From: Sneathiella litorea | Lineage (GTDB): Bacteria > Pseudomonadota > Alphaproteobacteria > Sneathiellales > Sneathiellaceae | Direction of reading: 5' to 3' | Length of the DNA: 64,000 bases | NCBI RefSeq assembly: GCF_009882915.1 | Contig: NZ_WTUW01000002.1 | Coordinates: 1,117,874-1,181,873, forward strand | Shown: positions 9,513 through 18,194 of the stretch, piece after piece | How the letters are laid out: each line of letters begins with the position of its first letter | How positions within the stretch are numbered: the first letter of the stretch is position 1 | Made by a program: the position numbers and the translations under genes | Notes under the pieces: model-generated | Databases searched by the model: none | What the model was told of the DNA's origin: nothing | The model's input: the letters and a program-made list of their open reading frames with translations, nothing else

Positions 9513-11632
9513 GTACGCCTCGTATACCCCAAAAGCAGCCGTAACATTGATGGAAACAGGGTAAGTGCTGCGATACCGGCAAAGATCGCACCAAAGACTA
9601 TTTCCGTTCCAAACCGGACTGTCGGCGGAAAGGTGGAAACTGAGAATATAATGAACCCGATCGCGATAATACCGCTTGAGGCAATTATTCCCATTGATTG
9701 TTCCCGTAATGCCGGCGCGATGGAACTCAATCCTTTTTGCGGAAAGCCATGACGCTTGAACGCCAGCGCCAGATGGATTAACGCATCAACCGCAATACCA
9801 AAGCAAACGCTGACGGCGGGCGCAGAAATAATATCCACCGGCACAGCCCACCATCCAGCAGCGCCAAGTATCGTCACCGGAATCAACGCAACCGTACCTG
9901 TCATCGTAAGGGCGACTTTCCAGTTGCGACTGACTATCCAGGCAATAATGCCGAACAGTATAAGCAAGGTGCCAATTCCGGTAAACAAGCTCCGCGCGAC
10001 AAGTTCCGAGAGACGTCCCTGCAGCATGTAAATACCGCCCGTGAGCACGGGTTCGAATCCAGCCGATTTAACTGTTTCATGGAGCCGGGACAACACCTGA
10101 TTGCGCGGCTCTTCCCGCCCCGTTTCTCTCATGCGGAGAATATAAAGCACCTGATCCCGGTCCTCATTCAGAAAATTATCAGCAACTTTATCATTGATAC
10201 CAAGCGACAATAGGCTGACAATTTCCCGCCACGGTAACAGGAGTGCAAGTGGATGCGAATTTGCCTCTGCCAATAATGCTGGCAGCGAGATTATCGTCCC
10301 GACATCACGCTCCTTGGCAAGTGCTTGATGTAAACGCCACATAGCTTCATAACCGACGTCACTATCAAGGCGCCCCCCATTCTTCAGGCCCACAACCAGA
10401 TTCAAGGGACTGCTACCTCCATTTTTATCAACAAAGGCAAGCCCTTCGTAAAGGTCAGACTCTTCTTCAAAATATGAAAGAAGGCTTGGATCAGTATTGA
10501 GCCGGAACAAACCGGGAGTGGCAGCAAGGGCGATCAATATCAGACTGATGCCAATCCCCAGCCGAAAATATCCGGCCAGGTTAGTTAATCCATCATTATG
10601 GGGCGTATTTCTTACTTTTCGTTGTCTTTTTGAAAAGAGTAAAAAAGCGGGATAAAATAGATAGCAGCACAAAAGCGCCATGATCGCGCCCACTATTCCT
10701 CCTGCCCCCAATTGGCGCAATGGTTCTGCCGCCACATTGAAAAGTGTCGCGAACCCCAACAGGGTCGTTACCATACACCAGAAGGACGCTCGATAGGTTT
10801 CTAATAGAGCAAGTTTTACGGATTCTAGTGCATCCGCTGTCGTGGTATTACGCCAATTTGCTGTCAGATAGATGACTTGAGACTGGACTAGGACATAGAC
10901 AATGATCGCAAGATTTGCTGTCAGGATACCAACCGGTTGGCCTATCCCCTGCAGAACGAGAAAGGTCAGGAAAACAGCCGTAATACCGCTCAGGCTAGCG
11001 CCGAGGACGATTGGTACTGACCTAAAAACTATCCACAATATGCCAGCAAAGATCATAAGGGATACGACACTAAAAATCTTAAGATCGCTTGTCAGGCTTC
11101 GGCGGATATGCTCAACGATATAGGGCATTCCTGAAAGACGAACGTGGAATGTCTCACCGTCATTGAAAATCCGCGCTGCCGCTTCTATCTCCGCTATTAA
11201 CTCGGGAGGTGACGGCGTTTCCACGAAAGCGATAATCAAGGTGGCACTGCTGTCCGCGCTTATCAGCAGGGGCCGCCAAAATGGGCTCTCGCTCGCCGCC
11301 TTAACATCTTCTGGACCACTCGCGACACTGACGAGACGCTGGATACCTGAAATTTTTTCTATGTCTGCTGAAAAGCTGGAAAGCCTCTCATAATATCTAG
11401 GGGAAAAAATATCCCGTCCAGCAACACTGATAATCAGAAATTCATCTGATGGAAAAAGAGCATGAATATTCGCAGACTCTATAAGTTCGGGATCGTTCGA
11501 GCCAAAAAAGAAATCAGGGGACACTTCAGGACGCAGATCAACGAACCGCATGAACAGCACGGCGATTAGGGCTATTGCCAATATACAGGCTGCAATCAGG
11601 CGGATCTTAAGCGGTTTAAAAAAAGAACCCAT
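9509..11632 (-). CDS. RND/MMPL-family exporter
   Basis: Predicted inner-membrane exporter of 707 residues with the two-fold RND layout. Each half has one membrane helix, a periplasmic loop, then about five helices. The first half has the start helix near residues 10-28 and a helix bundle near 195-340; the second has a start helix near 355 and a bundle near 545-700. The segment SVCFGIAVDALIHLALAFKRHG in the second bundle resembles the conserved helix-4 region of MMPL and hopanoid/lipid exporters. No membrane-fusion or outer-membrane partner is adjacent. The substrate is unknown; lipid-like molecules are the usual guess for this family. It is translationally coupled to hrpB. Confidence 0.8.
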   Translation of the reverse strand: MGSFFKPLKIRLIAACILAIALIAVLFMRFVDLRPEVSPDFFFGSNDPELIESANIHALFPSDEFLIISVAGRDIFSPRYYERLSSFSADIEKISGIQRLVSVASGPEDVKAASESPFWRPLLISADSSATLIIAFVETPSPPELIAEIEAAARIFNDGETFHVRLSGMPYIVEHIRRSLTSDLKIFSVVSLMIFAGILWIVFRSVPIVLGASLSGITAVFLTFLVLQGIGQPVGILTANLAIIVYVLVQSQVIYLTANWRNTTTADALESVKLALLETYRASFWCMVTTLLGFATLFNVAAEPLRQLGAGGIVGAIMALLCCYLFYPAFLLFSKRQRKVRNTPHNDGLTNLAGYFRLGIGISLILIALAATPGLFRLNTDPSLLSYFEEESDLYEGLAFVDKNGGSSPLNLVVGLKNGGRLDSDVGYEAMWRLHQALAKERDVGTIISLPALLAEANSHPLALLLPWREIVSLLSLGINDKVADNFLNEDRDQVLYILRMRETGREEPRNQVLSRLHETVKSAGFEPVLTGGIYMLQGRLSELVARSLFTGIGTLLILFGIIAWIVSRNWKVALTMTGTVALIPVTILGAAGWWAVPVDIISAPAVSVCFGIAVDALIHLALAFKRHGFPQKGLSSIAPALREQSMGIIASSGIIAIGFIIFSVSTFPPTVRFGTEIVFGAIFAGIAALTLFPSMLRLLLGYTRRT

Positions 11633-11693
11633 AGGCAGGCCATTTCTCCTGTGGCAATATATTAGCGGTTATCTCAGGCTAATATAGGATTAC

Positions 11694-12440
11694 ATGCTCC
11701 AACGGATCGCCGAAATAGAGGATCACTCACTTTCCGCCATCCCGGCGCTCAGAACTGATGTTTATGATGGCTGGCAATTGCGGTTTGCCCGAAACCATAC
11801 ACGCCGCGCAAATTCGGTCAATGTCGTATCTCCTGGCGAACTCCCTTTGAACGAAAAAATCAAACACTGCGAAACGGCCTATGCAAAAGAGGGGCAGCCC
11901 TGCCATTTTCGCCTGACACCGCTCGCTGATGAAGGTCTGGATGAAGCTCTTGCCGCGCGTAGCTATGGGCTATATGGAGAAACAGAGGTTAGAATATGTA
12001 ACCTTGATAAAGTTCCTGTCTCTGGCACCCATACCGATGTCGTCGATTTTGATGCGAAGGAGAATTTTTGGCTGAATGGGGTGGCTGCTCTCACCGGACA
12101 GGACAAAGAAAAACAAGCGGTCTTTCGTGAAATGGTATCCTTGATCGATCTTGATATTCAGGCGGTCGCGATCTTGCGGGGAAAGGAGATTGTTGCCTGC
12201 GGCATGGGGGTACAATCATCGCGCTGTATCGGGCTTTTTGAATTCGCAACACATCCCAATTTCCGGCGGCGAGGATTTGCCGGCCGAATTGCCCGCCATA
12301 TGCTCAGCAAAGCAAAGACCCAAGGGCTTACCCAAGCTTATTTACAGGTCGTAACTGATAATATTATGGGTAAGCAATTCTGGAAACAGGTGGGGTTTCG
12401 CGAATCTCTTTATCGCTACCACTATCGCAGCAAGCTATAG
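11694..12440 (+). CDS. GNAT-family N-acetyltransferase
   Basis: A 248-residue protein with a C-terminal GNAT fold. The acetyl-CoA binding motif A is visible as [22 protein letters not shown] near residues 184-204, followed by [21 protein letters not shown]. The N-terminal half (about 110 residues) resembles the weakly conserved first half of two-GNAT-fold proteins. The ATG at 11694 lies about 60 bases from the divergent exporter gene. It overlaps the end of the convergent allA by 6 bases. The acceptor substrate is unknown; neither neighbour gives a good clue. Confidence 0.8.
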   Translation: MLQRIAEIEDHSLSAIPALRTDVYDGWQLRFARNHTRRANSVNVVSPGELPLNEKIKHCETAYAKEGQPCHFRLTPLADEGLDEALAARSYGLYGETEVRICNLDKVPVSGTHTDVVDFDAKENFWLNGVAALTGQDKEKQAVFREMVSLIDLDIQAVAILRGKEIVACGMGVQSSRCIGLFEFATHPNFRRRGFAGRIARHMLSKAKTQGLTQAYLQVVTDNIMGKQFWKQVGFRESLYRYHYRSKL

Positions 12441-12923
12441 AGTGAGAGTGATATCCTGATCCTCGAAATATAATTCATCACAATTTGCGCCTTCTCCGCC
12501 CCTGTCAATAACCAGAAAATCACTGACTTCGTTAAGCGCGAGTACAGGATGATGCCAGACACCAGCATGATAATTGACACCCTGTTTCCCGTTGGCCTTG
12601 AATGCACGTAGATCCTCCGGACGAACGGTCTCTCCTTTTGGCGCGACCAAAACGAGATAAGGTCGATTATTGAGAGGGACAAATGCCTGACTTCCCTTGG
12701 GATGCCGCTCCACCAAACGGATGGTGAGCGGATAATCGAGCGGAGTTGCCCTAAAAATATTCACCAAGACCCGCCCATTAAGGTCTGTCTCAACACTTGC
12801 AAGATCATGAAAGCGGATGGTGGACCCGTTATTGATTGGAAAATTTTCTGCGCCTTCTGTCTCAATCACATCACCAAAAGGAGCGAATGCCTCACGTGTC
12901 AAGGGTTCGATCTTGAGTGGCAT
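12435..12923 (-). CDS. allA: Ureidoglycolate lyase
   Basis: Converts ureidoglycolate to glyoxylate and urea, the last step in the allantoate branch. It has 162 residues, the usual AllA length. The N-terminal signature [17 protein letters not shown] and the cupin-type stretch [16 protein letters not shown] are typical of the family. It is last in the minus-strand unit gntR-puuE-uraD-alc-allA, and starts 2 bases after the alc stop. Its presence with allantoicase shows that allantoate is handled through ureidoglycolate rather than by AllC-type amidohydrolase. Confidence 0.93.
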   Translation of the reverse strand: MPLKIEPLTREAFAPFGDVIETEGAENFPINNGSTIRFHDLASVETDLNGRVLVNIFRATPLDYPLTIRLVERHPKGSQAFVPLNNRPYLVLVAPKGETVRPEDLRAFKANGKQGVNYHAGVWHHPVLALNEVSDFLVIDRGGEGANCDELYFEDQDITLTL

Positions 12924-12925
12924 AC

Positions 12926-13933
12926 CTATGACCTCACAATATGACCAAACAGCCGTAACCTGCTTATTCCGCCATCCGGGATTATATTGAGCCTTACATG
13001 ACTGATCGGACCGATATTCTCCAGTTCCGATTCGAAGGTATGAATGGCATCCATAGAAAGTTTCTGTTCGGGAAGCAGCGTTTTCCAGAACATACTTTGT
13101 GTTACAAGCGATTCTTCCGTGCCCCCTGTAACCATTGCGCCAAGTATTGAGCAGCGATCAGGGAAGTTGCCTTTAAAATGTGCTGTATCGACTTCAATCT
13201 TTGATATCACACCCGGATGCCCAAGCGTGATTAATGCCCAGTCGTTTCCAGGTTCACGTCGACGGCGAGTTTCCCAGCCATCCCCCATATTAATACCGCG
13301 CCCAGGTGCCAGAATTTGTGAAGGTGTGCCATAATGCTGGTCACTTGCGGCGATCCCTCGCCCTCCATTAACCAGCGCCGCCAAATCAATCAATTCTTCG
13401 GGGTCCTGTGTCTCCCAATGGCATTGTACAATCCCGTAAACCCTGAGCCGCGCAACTCCGCCATCTGGATAGATGTTGAGCCGTAAATGGCTCCAGGTTT
13501 GGGCATTTGAAATTGCATGAATATGATGACGATCACCCATCAAGCCCACTGCGGGAAGAATTTCTGTCCAACTCGTATTCGCGTCCGGCTCGCCCTCTAC
13601 AAGGCACGCGTCGATTGAGGCCGACGGTGGGAAATTTCCTGTAAAATGGCTGGTGTCGATGTCAACACCCTGAATTACACCAGGTAACCCCAGACGTATG
13701 ATACAGTAATCATGACCTTCCCCCCGCTTGCGCCGACTTTCCCAGCCATCCATCCATTTCCCGTTTTCATCATACTTATCGGCCACAAAGATTGGTGGTG
13801 CAGGATCAATTAAACGAGATTTATCCGCAAAGAAATCATCCGTCGCATATATCACTTCCGCCCCAAGCTTTGGGGAGACGAGATTAATATATTTATCCGC
13901 TAAACCCGCGGTCTCAATTGCTGGCAAACTCAT
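12926..13933 (-). CDS. alc: Allantoicase
   Basis: Hydrolyses allantoate to ureidoglycolate and urea. The protein has the family's two tandem repeats: the first contains [20 protein letters not shown] and [10 protein letters not shown], the second [20 protein letters not shown] and [11 protein letters not shown] place the start at the third in-frame ATG (13933), because a GGAG sits 6 bases before it. An ATG at 13945 would add four residues (MEMR). The result is 335 residues. It lies between uraD and allA in the urate-degradation operon. Confidence 0.93.
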   Translation of the reverse strand: MSLPAIETAGLADKYINLVSPKLGAEVIYATDDFFADKSRLIDPAPPIFVADKYDENGKWMDGWESRRKRGEGHDYCIIRLGLPGVIQGVDIDTSHFTGNFPPSASIDACLVEGEPDANTSWTEILPAVGLMGDRHHIHAISNAQTWSHLRLNIYPDGGVARLRVYGIVQCHWETQDPEELIDLAALVNGGRGIAASDQHYGTPSQILAPGRGINMGDGWETRRRREPGNDWALITLGHPGVISKIEVDTAHFKGNFPDRCSILGAMVTGGTEESLVTQSMFWKTLLPEQKLSMDAIHTFESELENIGPISHVRLNIIPDGGISRLRLFGHIVRS

Positions 13934-13963
13934 ACGCATCTCCATATAGATCGTAGCCTTTGT

Positions 13964-14476
13964 TTAAAGATCAGCCAGACGAAAACGGGCTATCTTATTA
14001 ATTTCCGCAATCGCCGTTTTAAGCTCTTCCTGTATCTCGTTTTCCAGCCGTACTTTAAAATCGGCCAGGATTTCAAAACGGTTGCTGTTCTTGACCGCCT
14101 TAATAAAGGGAAATCCAAATTTTTTCTTGTAAGCATCGTTATATGCCTGAAACGCGGCATATTCCTCTGCTGTACAATTATCCAGCCCCGCCCCCTCCTG
14201 CTCTGAGGTAGAGGCCGCTGTCAATCCGCCCTCAATTGCGGCTTTTCCAGCAAGATCCGGATGCGCCTCAATAAGTTTCCGTTGTTCCGTTTCGTCCGCC
14301 TCTAACACGATACGGGCCATCAATCCTGCCAGTACCTCAATCTCGTTATGCTTCTCCGATATGCCGGCGGCCCAGGCACGTTCCGCCACCCATGGAGAGT
14401 GCTCATAAACATCAGCATACTGATCTAGAAATTGAACACTGTTCATTTTACTAGGCAATGTTCGAAAATAAGTCAC
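13964..14476 (-). CDS. uraD: 2-oxo-4-hydroxy-4-carboxy-5-ureidoimidazoline (OHCU) decarboxylase
   Basis: Stereospecific decarboxylation of OHCU to S-allantoin, the third step of urate oxidation. Family motifs HSPWVAERAW (about residues 26-35) and EAHPDLAGKAA (about 80) are present, the latter carrying the catalytic histidine region. The GTG at 14476 overlaps the puuE stop (GTGA), giving 170 residues. An ATG ten codons further in (MNSVQF) would give the more usual 160 or so, and is a fair alternative. The partner enzyme UraH is encoded on the other strand at 16322. Confidence 0.92.
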   Translation of the reverse strand: MTYFRTLPSKMNSVQFLDQYADVYEHSPWVAERAWAAGISEKHNEIEVLAGLMARIVLEADETEQRKLIEAHPDLAGKAAIEGGLTAASTSEQEGAGLDNCTAEEYAAFQAYNDAYKKKFGFPFIKAVKNSNRFEILADFKVRLENEIQEELKTAIAEINKIARFRLADL

Positions 14477-15405
14477 GGATTTGATATTTCCTGGGAGGGA
14501 GGATGATGATCATGCCAGTGTCGGGCGATATCTATGCGCCGGCAGAACCAAACCGCATCATGCCCGCGTACATACTCTATAAATCGCTTGAGTCCGGCAA
14601 TACGCCCTGGACGCCCAGCCAAGCGGCAATGCAGCCCGATCGACATCATCTTTGGACTTGTCTCGCCCTCTTCATAGAGAGTATCGAAACTATCCTTCAA
14701 ATAGGTGTAGAACTGGTCACCACTGTTAAACCCCTGCGGAGAGGCAAACCGCATGTCGTTGGCGTCAAGCGTGTATGGGATAATCAGTTGCTGGCGCCCC
14801 GCCTCATAAATCCAGTAGGGCAAATCATCGTCATAAGCGTCTGCATCATATAGAAAGCCACCCTCCTCGGCGACAAGGCGACGGGTATTGGGACTGGTCC
14901 GTCCCGTATACCACCCCAAGGGGCGGTCGCCAGTCATACGCGCAATAATCTCAATCGCTTTTTGCATATGAGCTCGCTCAACGGCTTCCGGGACATCCTG
15001 ATAGTTAATCCAGCGGTAGCCATGGCTGCAAATCTCGTGGCCAAGGTCGATGAAGGCGCGCGTAACGTCCGGATTCCGCTCTAACGCCATGGCAACACCA
15101 AAAATAGTGAGGGGCACGTCATACTTCTCAAACAAATTCAGCAAGCGCCAGACACCTGTGCGACTGCCATATTCATATATCGATTCCATGCTGATATGCC
15201 GCGCACCAGCAAGCGGGGTTGCCCCAATAATCTCGGACAGAAAGGATTCCGATGCATCGTCCCCATGCAGGATGCAGTTCTCTCCACCCTCCTCATAATT
15301 CAGGACAAACTGAACGGCAATGCGCGCATTTCCAGGCCACTTCGGATCGGGCGGCAAACCACCATATCCAATCAGGTCACGCGGATAGTCCTGGTTCTCA
15401 CTCAC
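14473..15405 (-). CDS. puuE: Allantoinase, polysaccharide-deacetylase type (PuuE)
   Basis: Metal-independent allantoinase of the NodB/polysaccharide-deacetylase fold, opening the allantoin ring to allantoate. It has 310 residues. Family stretches are IGYGGLPPDPKWPG near the N-terminus, LNYEEGGENCILHGD near residue 34, GHEICSHGYRWINYQ near 127, and WYTGRTSPNTRRLVAEEGGF. It starts with GTG overlapping the gntR stop (ATGTGA), so it is co-translated with the regulator. No AllB-type amidohydrolase is present, so this is probably the only allantoinase here. Confidence 0.93.
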   Translation of the reverse strand: MSENQDYPRDLIGYGGLPPDPKWPGNARIAVQFVLNYEEGGENCILHGDDASESFLSEIIGATPLAGARHISMESIYEYGSRTGVWRLLNLFEKYDVPLTIFGVAMALERNPDVTRAFIDLGHEICSHGYRWINYQDVPEAVERAHMQKAIEIIARMTGDRPLGWYTGRTSPNTRRLVAEEGGFLYDADAYDDDLPYWIYEAGRQQLIIPYTLDANDMRFASPQGFNSGDQFYTYLKDSFDTLYEEGETSPKMMSIGLHCRLAGRPGRIAGLKRFIEYVRGHDAVWFCRRIDIARHWHDHHPPSQEISNP

Positions 15406-16157
15406 ATCGCCGTCCGGGATTTTCCGGCCTCTTTGATTGGTTTGGCAAAGATCGAGTAAAGATCGGCTTTTTCGTCACTTTCACAAAGGTTGAGTTGATC
15501 TTCACATGCCTTTAAATGCGCTTTCATCAATGCAATCGCATGATTTTCATTACGGGCAACAATGGCATCAATAATTTCTGTATGCTCATCACAGCTACAT
15601 GGGGAAAGGGTTCCTTTTTGATACTGAACAATGATCAAAGAAGTGCGCGAAACAAGTTCTTTCAAGAAGGCCAGCAACGTTTTATTTCCCGCAACTGCAG
15701 CCAACATCAAATGAAAATCTCCCGACAATCGGACCCAGGCCTCATGATCTCCTTTTTCCAAGCTGAGGCGTTCGGCTGCCACAGAACGTCTCAACTCCCC
15801 AATATTCTCCGGCGACTGATTTCGTATCGCGTCACGGATCATCCCTTCTTCTATCAGACGGCGCGCCTGCATGACTTCCCGTGCCTCTTCCGGTGAAGGC
15901 TCAGCGACGAAAGCGCCACGATTTGGCTGTATTCTAACAATTTTCTCATGGGCAAGCCGCTGGAGAACAGTGCGAATAACTGTCCGACTAACGCCGAATA
16001 TCTCTCCTAATGTGTCCTCAGAAAGCTTGGTGCCTGGCGCGAGCCTTTGCTCGAGAATGGCCGACAGCATCTCATTATAAATACTATCATTCTGAGAGGT
16101 CGTTCGGGAAGCTTTTACGACTCCCTTTAAAGCGGCTGTTGGGGCAGTCCGGCTCAT
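15402..16157 (-). CDS. GntR-family (FCD) transcriptional regulator of the purine/urate genes
   Basis: DNA-binding regulator of 251 residues. The N-terminal winged helix includes LSEDTLGEIFGVSRTVIRTVLQRL (about residues 41-64, quoted in part) and the C-terminal FCD ligand domain holds the SGDFHLMLAAVAGN and DEHTEIIDAI segments, whose Asp/His residues usually bind metal and an organic acid. It is the first gene of the minus-strand urate unit and divergent from uraH. The 165-base region between them holds TTGTATACAA-type palindromes, the sort of site FCD regulators bind. Autoregulation and control of both arms by a pathway intermediate is inferred. Confidence 0.88.
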   Translation of the reverse strand: MSRTAPTAALKGVVKASRTTSQNDSIYNEMLSAILEQRLAPGTKLSEDTLGEIFGVSRTVIRTVLQRLAHEKIVRIQPNRGAFVAEPSPEEAREVMQARRLIEEGMIRDAIRNQSPENIGELRRSVAAERLSLEKGDHEAWVRLSGDFHLMLAAVAGNKTLLAFLKELVSRTSLIIVQYQKGTLSPCSCDEHTEIIDAIVARNENHAIALMKAHLKACEDQLNLCESDEKADLYSIFAKPIKEAGKSRTAM

Positions 16158-16194
16158 GCATATTCCTTAATATTCTTTATTCCCTCGCCTTATT

Positions 16195-16223
16195 TATACA
16201 ATACATAATTTTATTGTATACAA
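16195..16223. promoter_or_regulatory. Candidate GntR/FCD operator
   Basis: An inverted pair, TATACAAT at 16195-16202 and ATTGTATA at 16213-16220, and an overlapping perfect 10-base palindrome TTGTATACAA at 16214-16223. It sits between the divergent gntR (start 16157) and uraH (start 16322), where an operator for both directions is expected. Binding by the adjacent regulator is inferred. Confidence 0.55.
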
Positions 16224-16321
16224 AAATAATAAATTATGTGGACAATCGAGATTGTGTCATGCAAAGTTTTGGTTCTCCTGACGAGAACCATTGGGATAAG
16301 GGCCATTCTTCAAGGATAGCA

Positions 16322-16675
16322 ATGGGTAAACTGACAACACATGTCCTGGATACCGCTGCCGGAGCTCCGGGAAAAGGCATTCGGATCGATCTATTTCGAC
16401 TGACGTCGGATGATCGAAAGTTGATCACTACCGGCTACACCAATGCGGACGGACGGTGCGCCAGTCCACTTCTTGAAGGCGATGCGTTTTCCTGCGGTCA
16501 GTATGAACTCCTGTTCCATGTGGGGCCTTATTTTGAAGGCACGGGAATATCACTGCCAGAACCGAAATTTCTCGACGAAGTAGTATTACGTTTTGGCATC
16601 GCCAACACAAATGAACATTATCATGTCCCCCTCCTCATCTCGCCTTATGGCTATTCCACATATCGGGGGAGTTAA
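16322..16675 (+). CDS. uraH: 5-hydroxyisourate hydrolase (transthyretin-like)
   Basis: Hydrolyses 5-hydroxyisourate, the product of urate oxidation, to OHCU. With the start at 16322 it has 117 residues, the usual length. The N-terminal KLTTHVLDTAAGAPGKGI and C-terminal YRGS tetrapeptide are the diagnostic HIUase signatures, and internal ERLIT-like RKLITTGYTNADGR is present. AAGGA lies 6 bases before this ATG. An in-frame ATG at 16259 would add 21 residues not seen in the family. It leads the plus-strand arm toward xdhA and works directly upstream of UraD. Confidence 0.93.
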   Translation: MGKLTTHVLDTAAGAPGKGIRIDLFRLTSDDRKLITTGYTNADGRCASPLLEGDAFSCGQYELLFHVGPYFEGTGISLPEPKFLDEVVLRFGIANTNEHYHVPLLISPYGYSTYRGS

Positions 16676-16727
16676 GGAAAATGGGCAGATATAATTCAAC
16701 GACAGCTTACGAAGACGGATATCGCCC

Positions 16728-18194
16728 ATGCGCCAAACGATAAAATATGTTCACCGAGGTGAAATTGTGGAGCTGGCAAATGTTGCCCCGACAACGACCG
16801 TGCTCAATTATCTCCGCTATGAACAAGCGCTGACGGGCACAAAAGAAGGATGCGCCGAAGGGGACTGCGGCGCCTGTACCGTCGTGTTGGGTGAATTGGC
16901 AAACGATAAAGTTCGATATCAAGCTGTTAACGCCTGCATTCAGTTTCTGCCGACACTCGACGGCAAGGAGCTTATTACCGTTGAAGATCTGAAGTTAAAG
17001 GATGGCAAACTGCATCCGGTGCAACAGGCTATGGTCGATGCCAATGGCACCCAATGTGGCTTCTGTACGCCGGGCTTTGTTATGTCCCTCTTTGCCGAAA
17101 TGCATTCAGATCGCATAGCCGATAGAGCACATATCGACAATGTGTTGGCGGGAAATCTATGTCGCTGTACCGGGTACGGGACTATCATCGATGCGGCCAT
17201 GAGTGTTGCTCAATCAGGGGTTAGAGATAGTTTTCACGAACAGGAAGCCAAATCTATTGCCCTGCTTGAGGTTCTTCAGAAAGACTCCGGGCTTCGCCTG
17301 ACTTGGCAGGGACGATCCTATTTTGCACCAAAAACAATTGATGAATTAACCGACATACTCCTGGATTACCCGGATGCGACACTTCTTGCAGGTGCAACAG
17401 ATGTTGGCCTCTGGGTTACCAAGCAACATCGCGATTTAGCGACGATTATCTATCTTGGTCAAATTCAGGACCTGAAGAATATTGAAAAACAGGACAATGG
17501 GCTGAAGATCGGTGCTGGAGTGACCTATAGTGACGCCTGGGCCCCTCTTGCAGAACTCTATCCCGACTTTGGCGAGTTGATCCGCCGCATTGCATCCACC
17601 CAAATCCGCAACAGCGGCACTATTGGCGGAAATATTGCCAATGGTTCACCGATCGGGGATACACCTCCTGCGCTGATTTCTCTGGATGCACGCCTGCATT
17701 TAAGGTCAAAAGACGGTCCAAGAGAATTACCACTTGAAGAATTTTTTATTGAGTATGGCAAACAGGATTTGAGACAGGGGGAGTTCGTCGAGGCCGTTTA
17801 TTTGCCGTTTCCGAAGGCGGAAAGTCAATTCGCGACCTATAAAATCTCCAAGCGCTTTGATCAGGATATTTCGGCTGTCTGCGCCGCCTTTAACCTCACA
17901 CTTAAGGCAGGAAAGGTCGAAGATATCCGTATTTGCTATGGCGGTATGGCCGGCACACCCAAACGTGCGAGCAAAACCGAAAAGGCGATCACCGGAAAGT
18001 CATGGACAGACTCAACGATATCAAATGCCCTATCCCGTATGGAAGAGGATTTTCAGCCGCTCTCGGACATGCGGGCAAGCCAGCGCTACCGAATGCTAAC
18101 CGCGCAGAATTTGCTCCGGAAATTCTATATTGAAACGACGACGCCGGAAATTCCAACCCGGATAGTTGGCGAAAGAGGGCTTGCCAATGCGTAA
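16728..18194 (+). CDS. xdhA: Xanthine dehydrogenase small subunit (2Fe-2S and FAD)
   Basis: Electron-transfer subunit that passes electrons from the molybdenum site to NAD+. It has 488 residues. The plant-type 2Fe-2S cluster uses Cys42, Cys47, Cys50 and Cys70; the second cluster uses Cys110, Cys113, Cys145 and Cys147 (CGFC and CRC motifs). The FAD domain follows from about residue 190, with LLAGATDVGLWV and RNSGTIGGNIANGSPIGD. A GGA lies about 8 bases before the ATG. The 3' end overlaps xdhB by 8 bases. Same layout as the Rhodobacter-type split XdhA/XdhB enzyme. Confidence 0.95.
   Translation: MRQTIKYVHRGEIVELANVAPTTTVLNYLRYEQALTGTKEGCAEGDCGACTVVLGELANDKVRYQAVNACIQFLPTLDGKELITVEDLKLKDGKLHPVQQAMVDANGTQCGFCTPGFVMSLFAEMHSDRIADRAHIDNVLAGNLCRCTGYGTIIDAAMSVAQSGVRDSFHEQEAKSIALLEVLQKDSGLRLTWQGRSYFAPKTIDELTDILLDYPDATLLAGATDVGLWVTKQHRDLATIIYLGQIQDLKNIEKQDNGLKIGAGVTYSDAWAPLAELYPDFGELIRRIASTQIRNSGTIGGNIANGSPIGDTPPALISLDARLHLRSKDGPRELPLEEFFIEYGKQDLRQGEFVEAVYLPFPKAESQFATYKISKRFDQDISAVCAAFNLTLKAGKVEDIRICYGGMAGTPKRASKTEKAITGKSWTDSTISNALSRMEEDFQPLSDMRASQRYRMLTAQNLLRKFYIETTTPEIPTRIVGERGLANA

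Noticed and set aside
16010-16321. Upstream extension of the uraH frame (104 codons)
   Set aside because: Overlaps the promoter region and regulator start, has no homology-like character, and the ribosome site and family start point to 16322.
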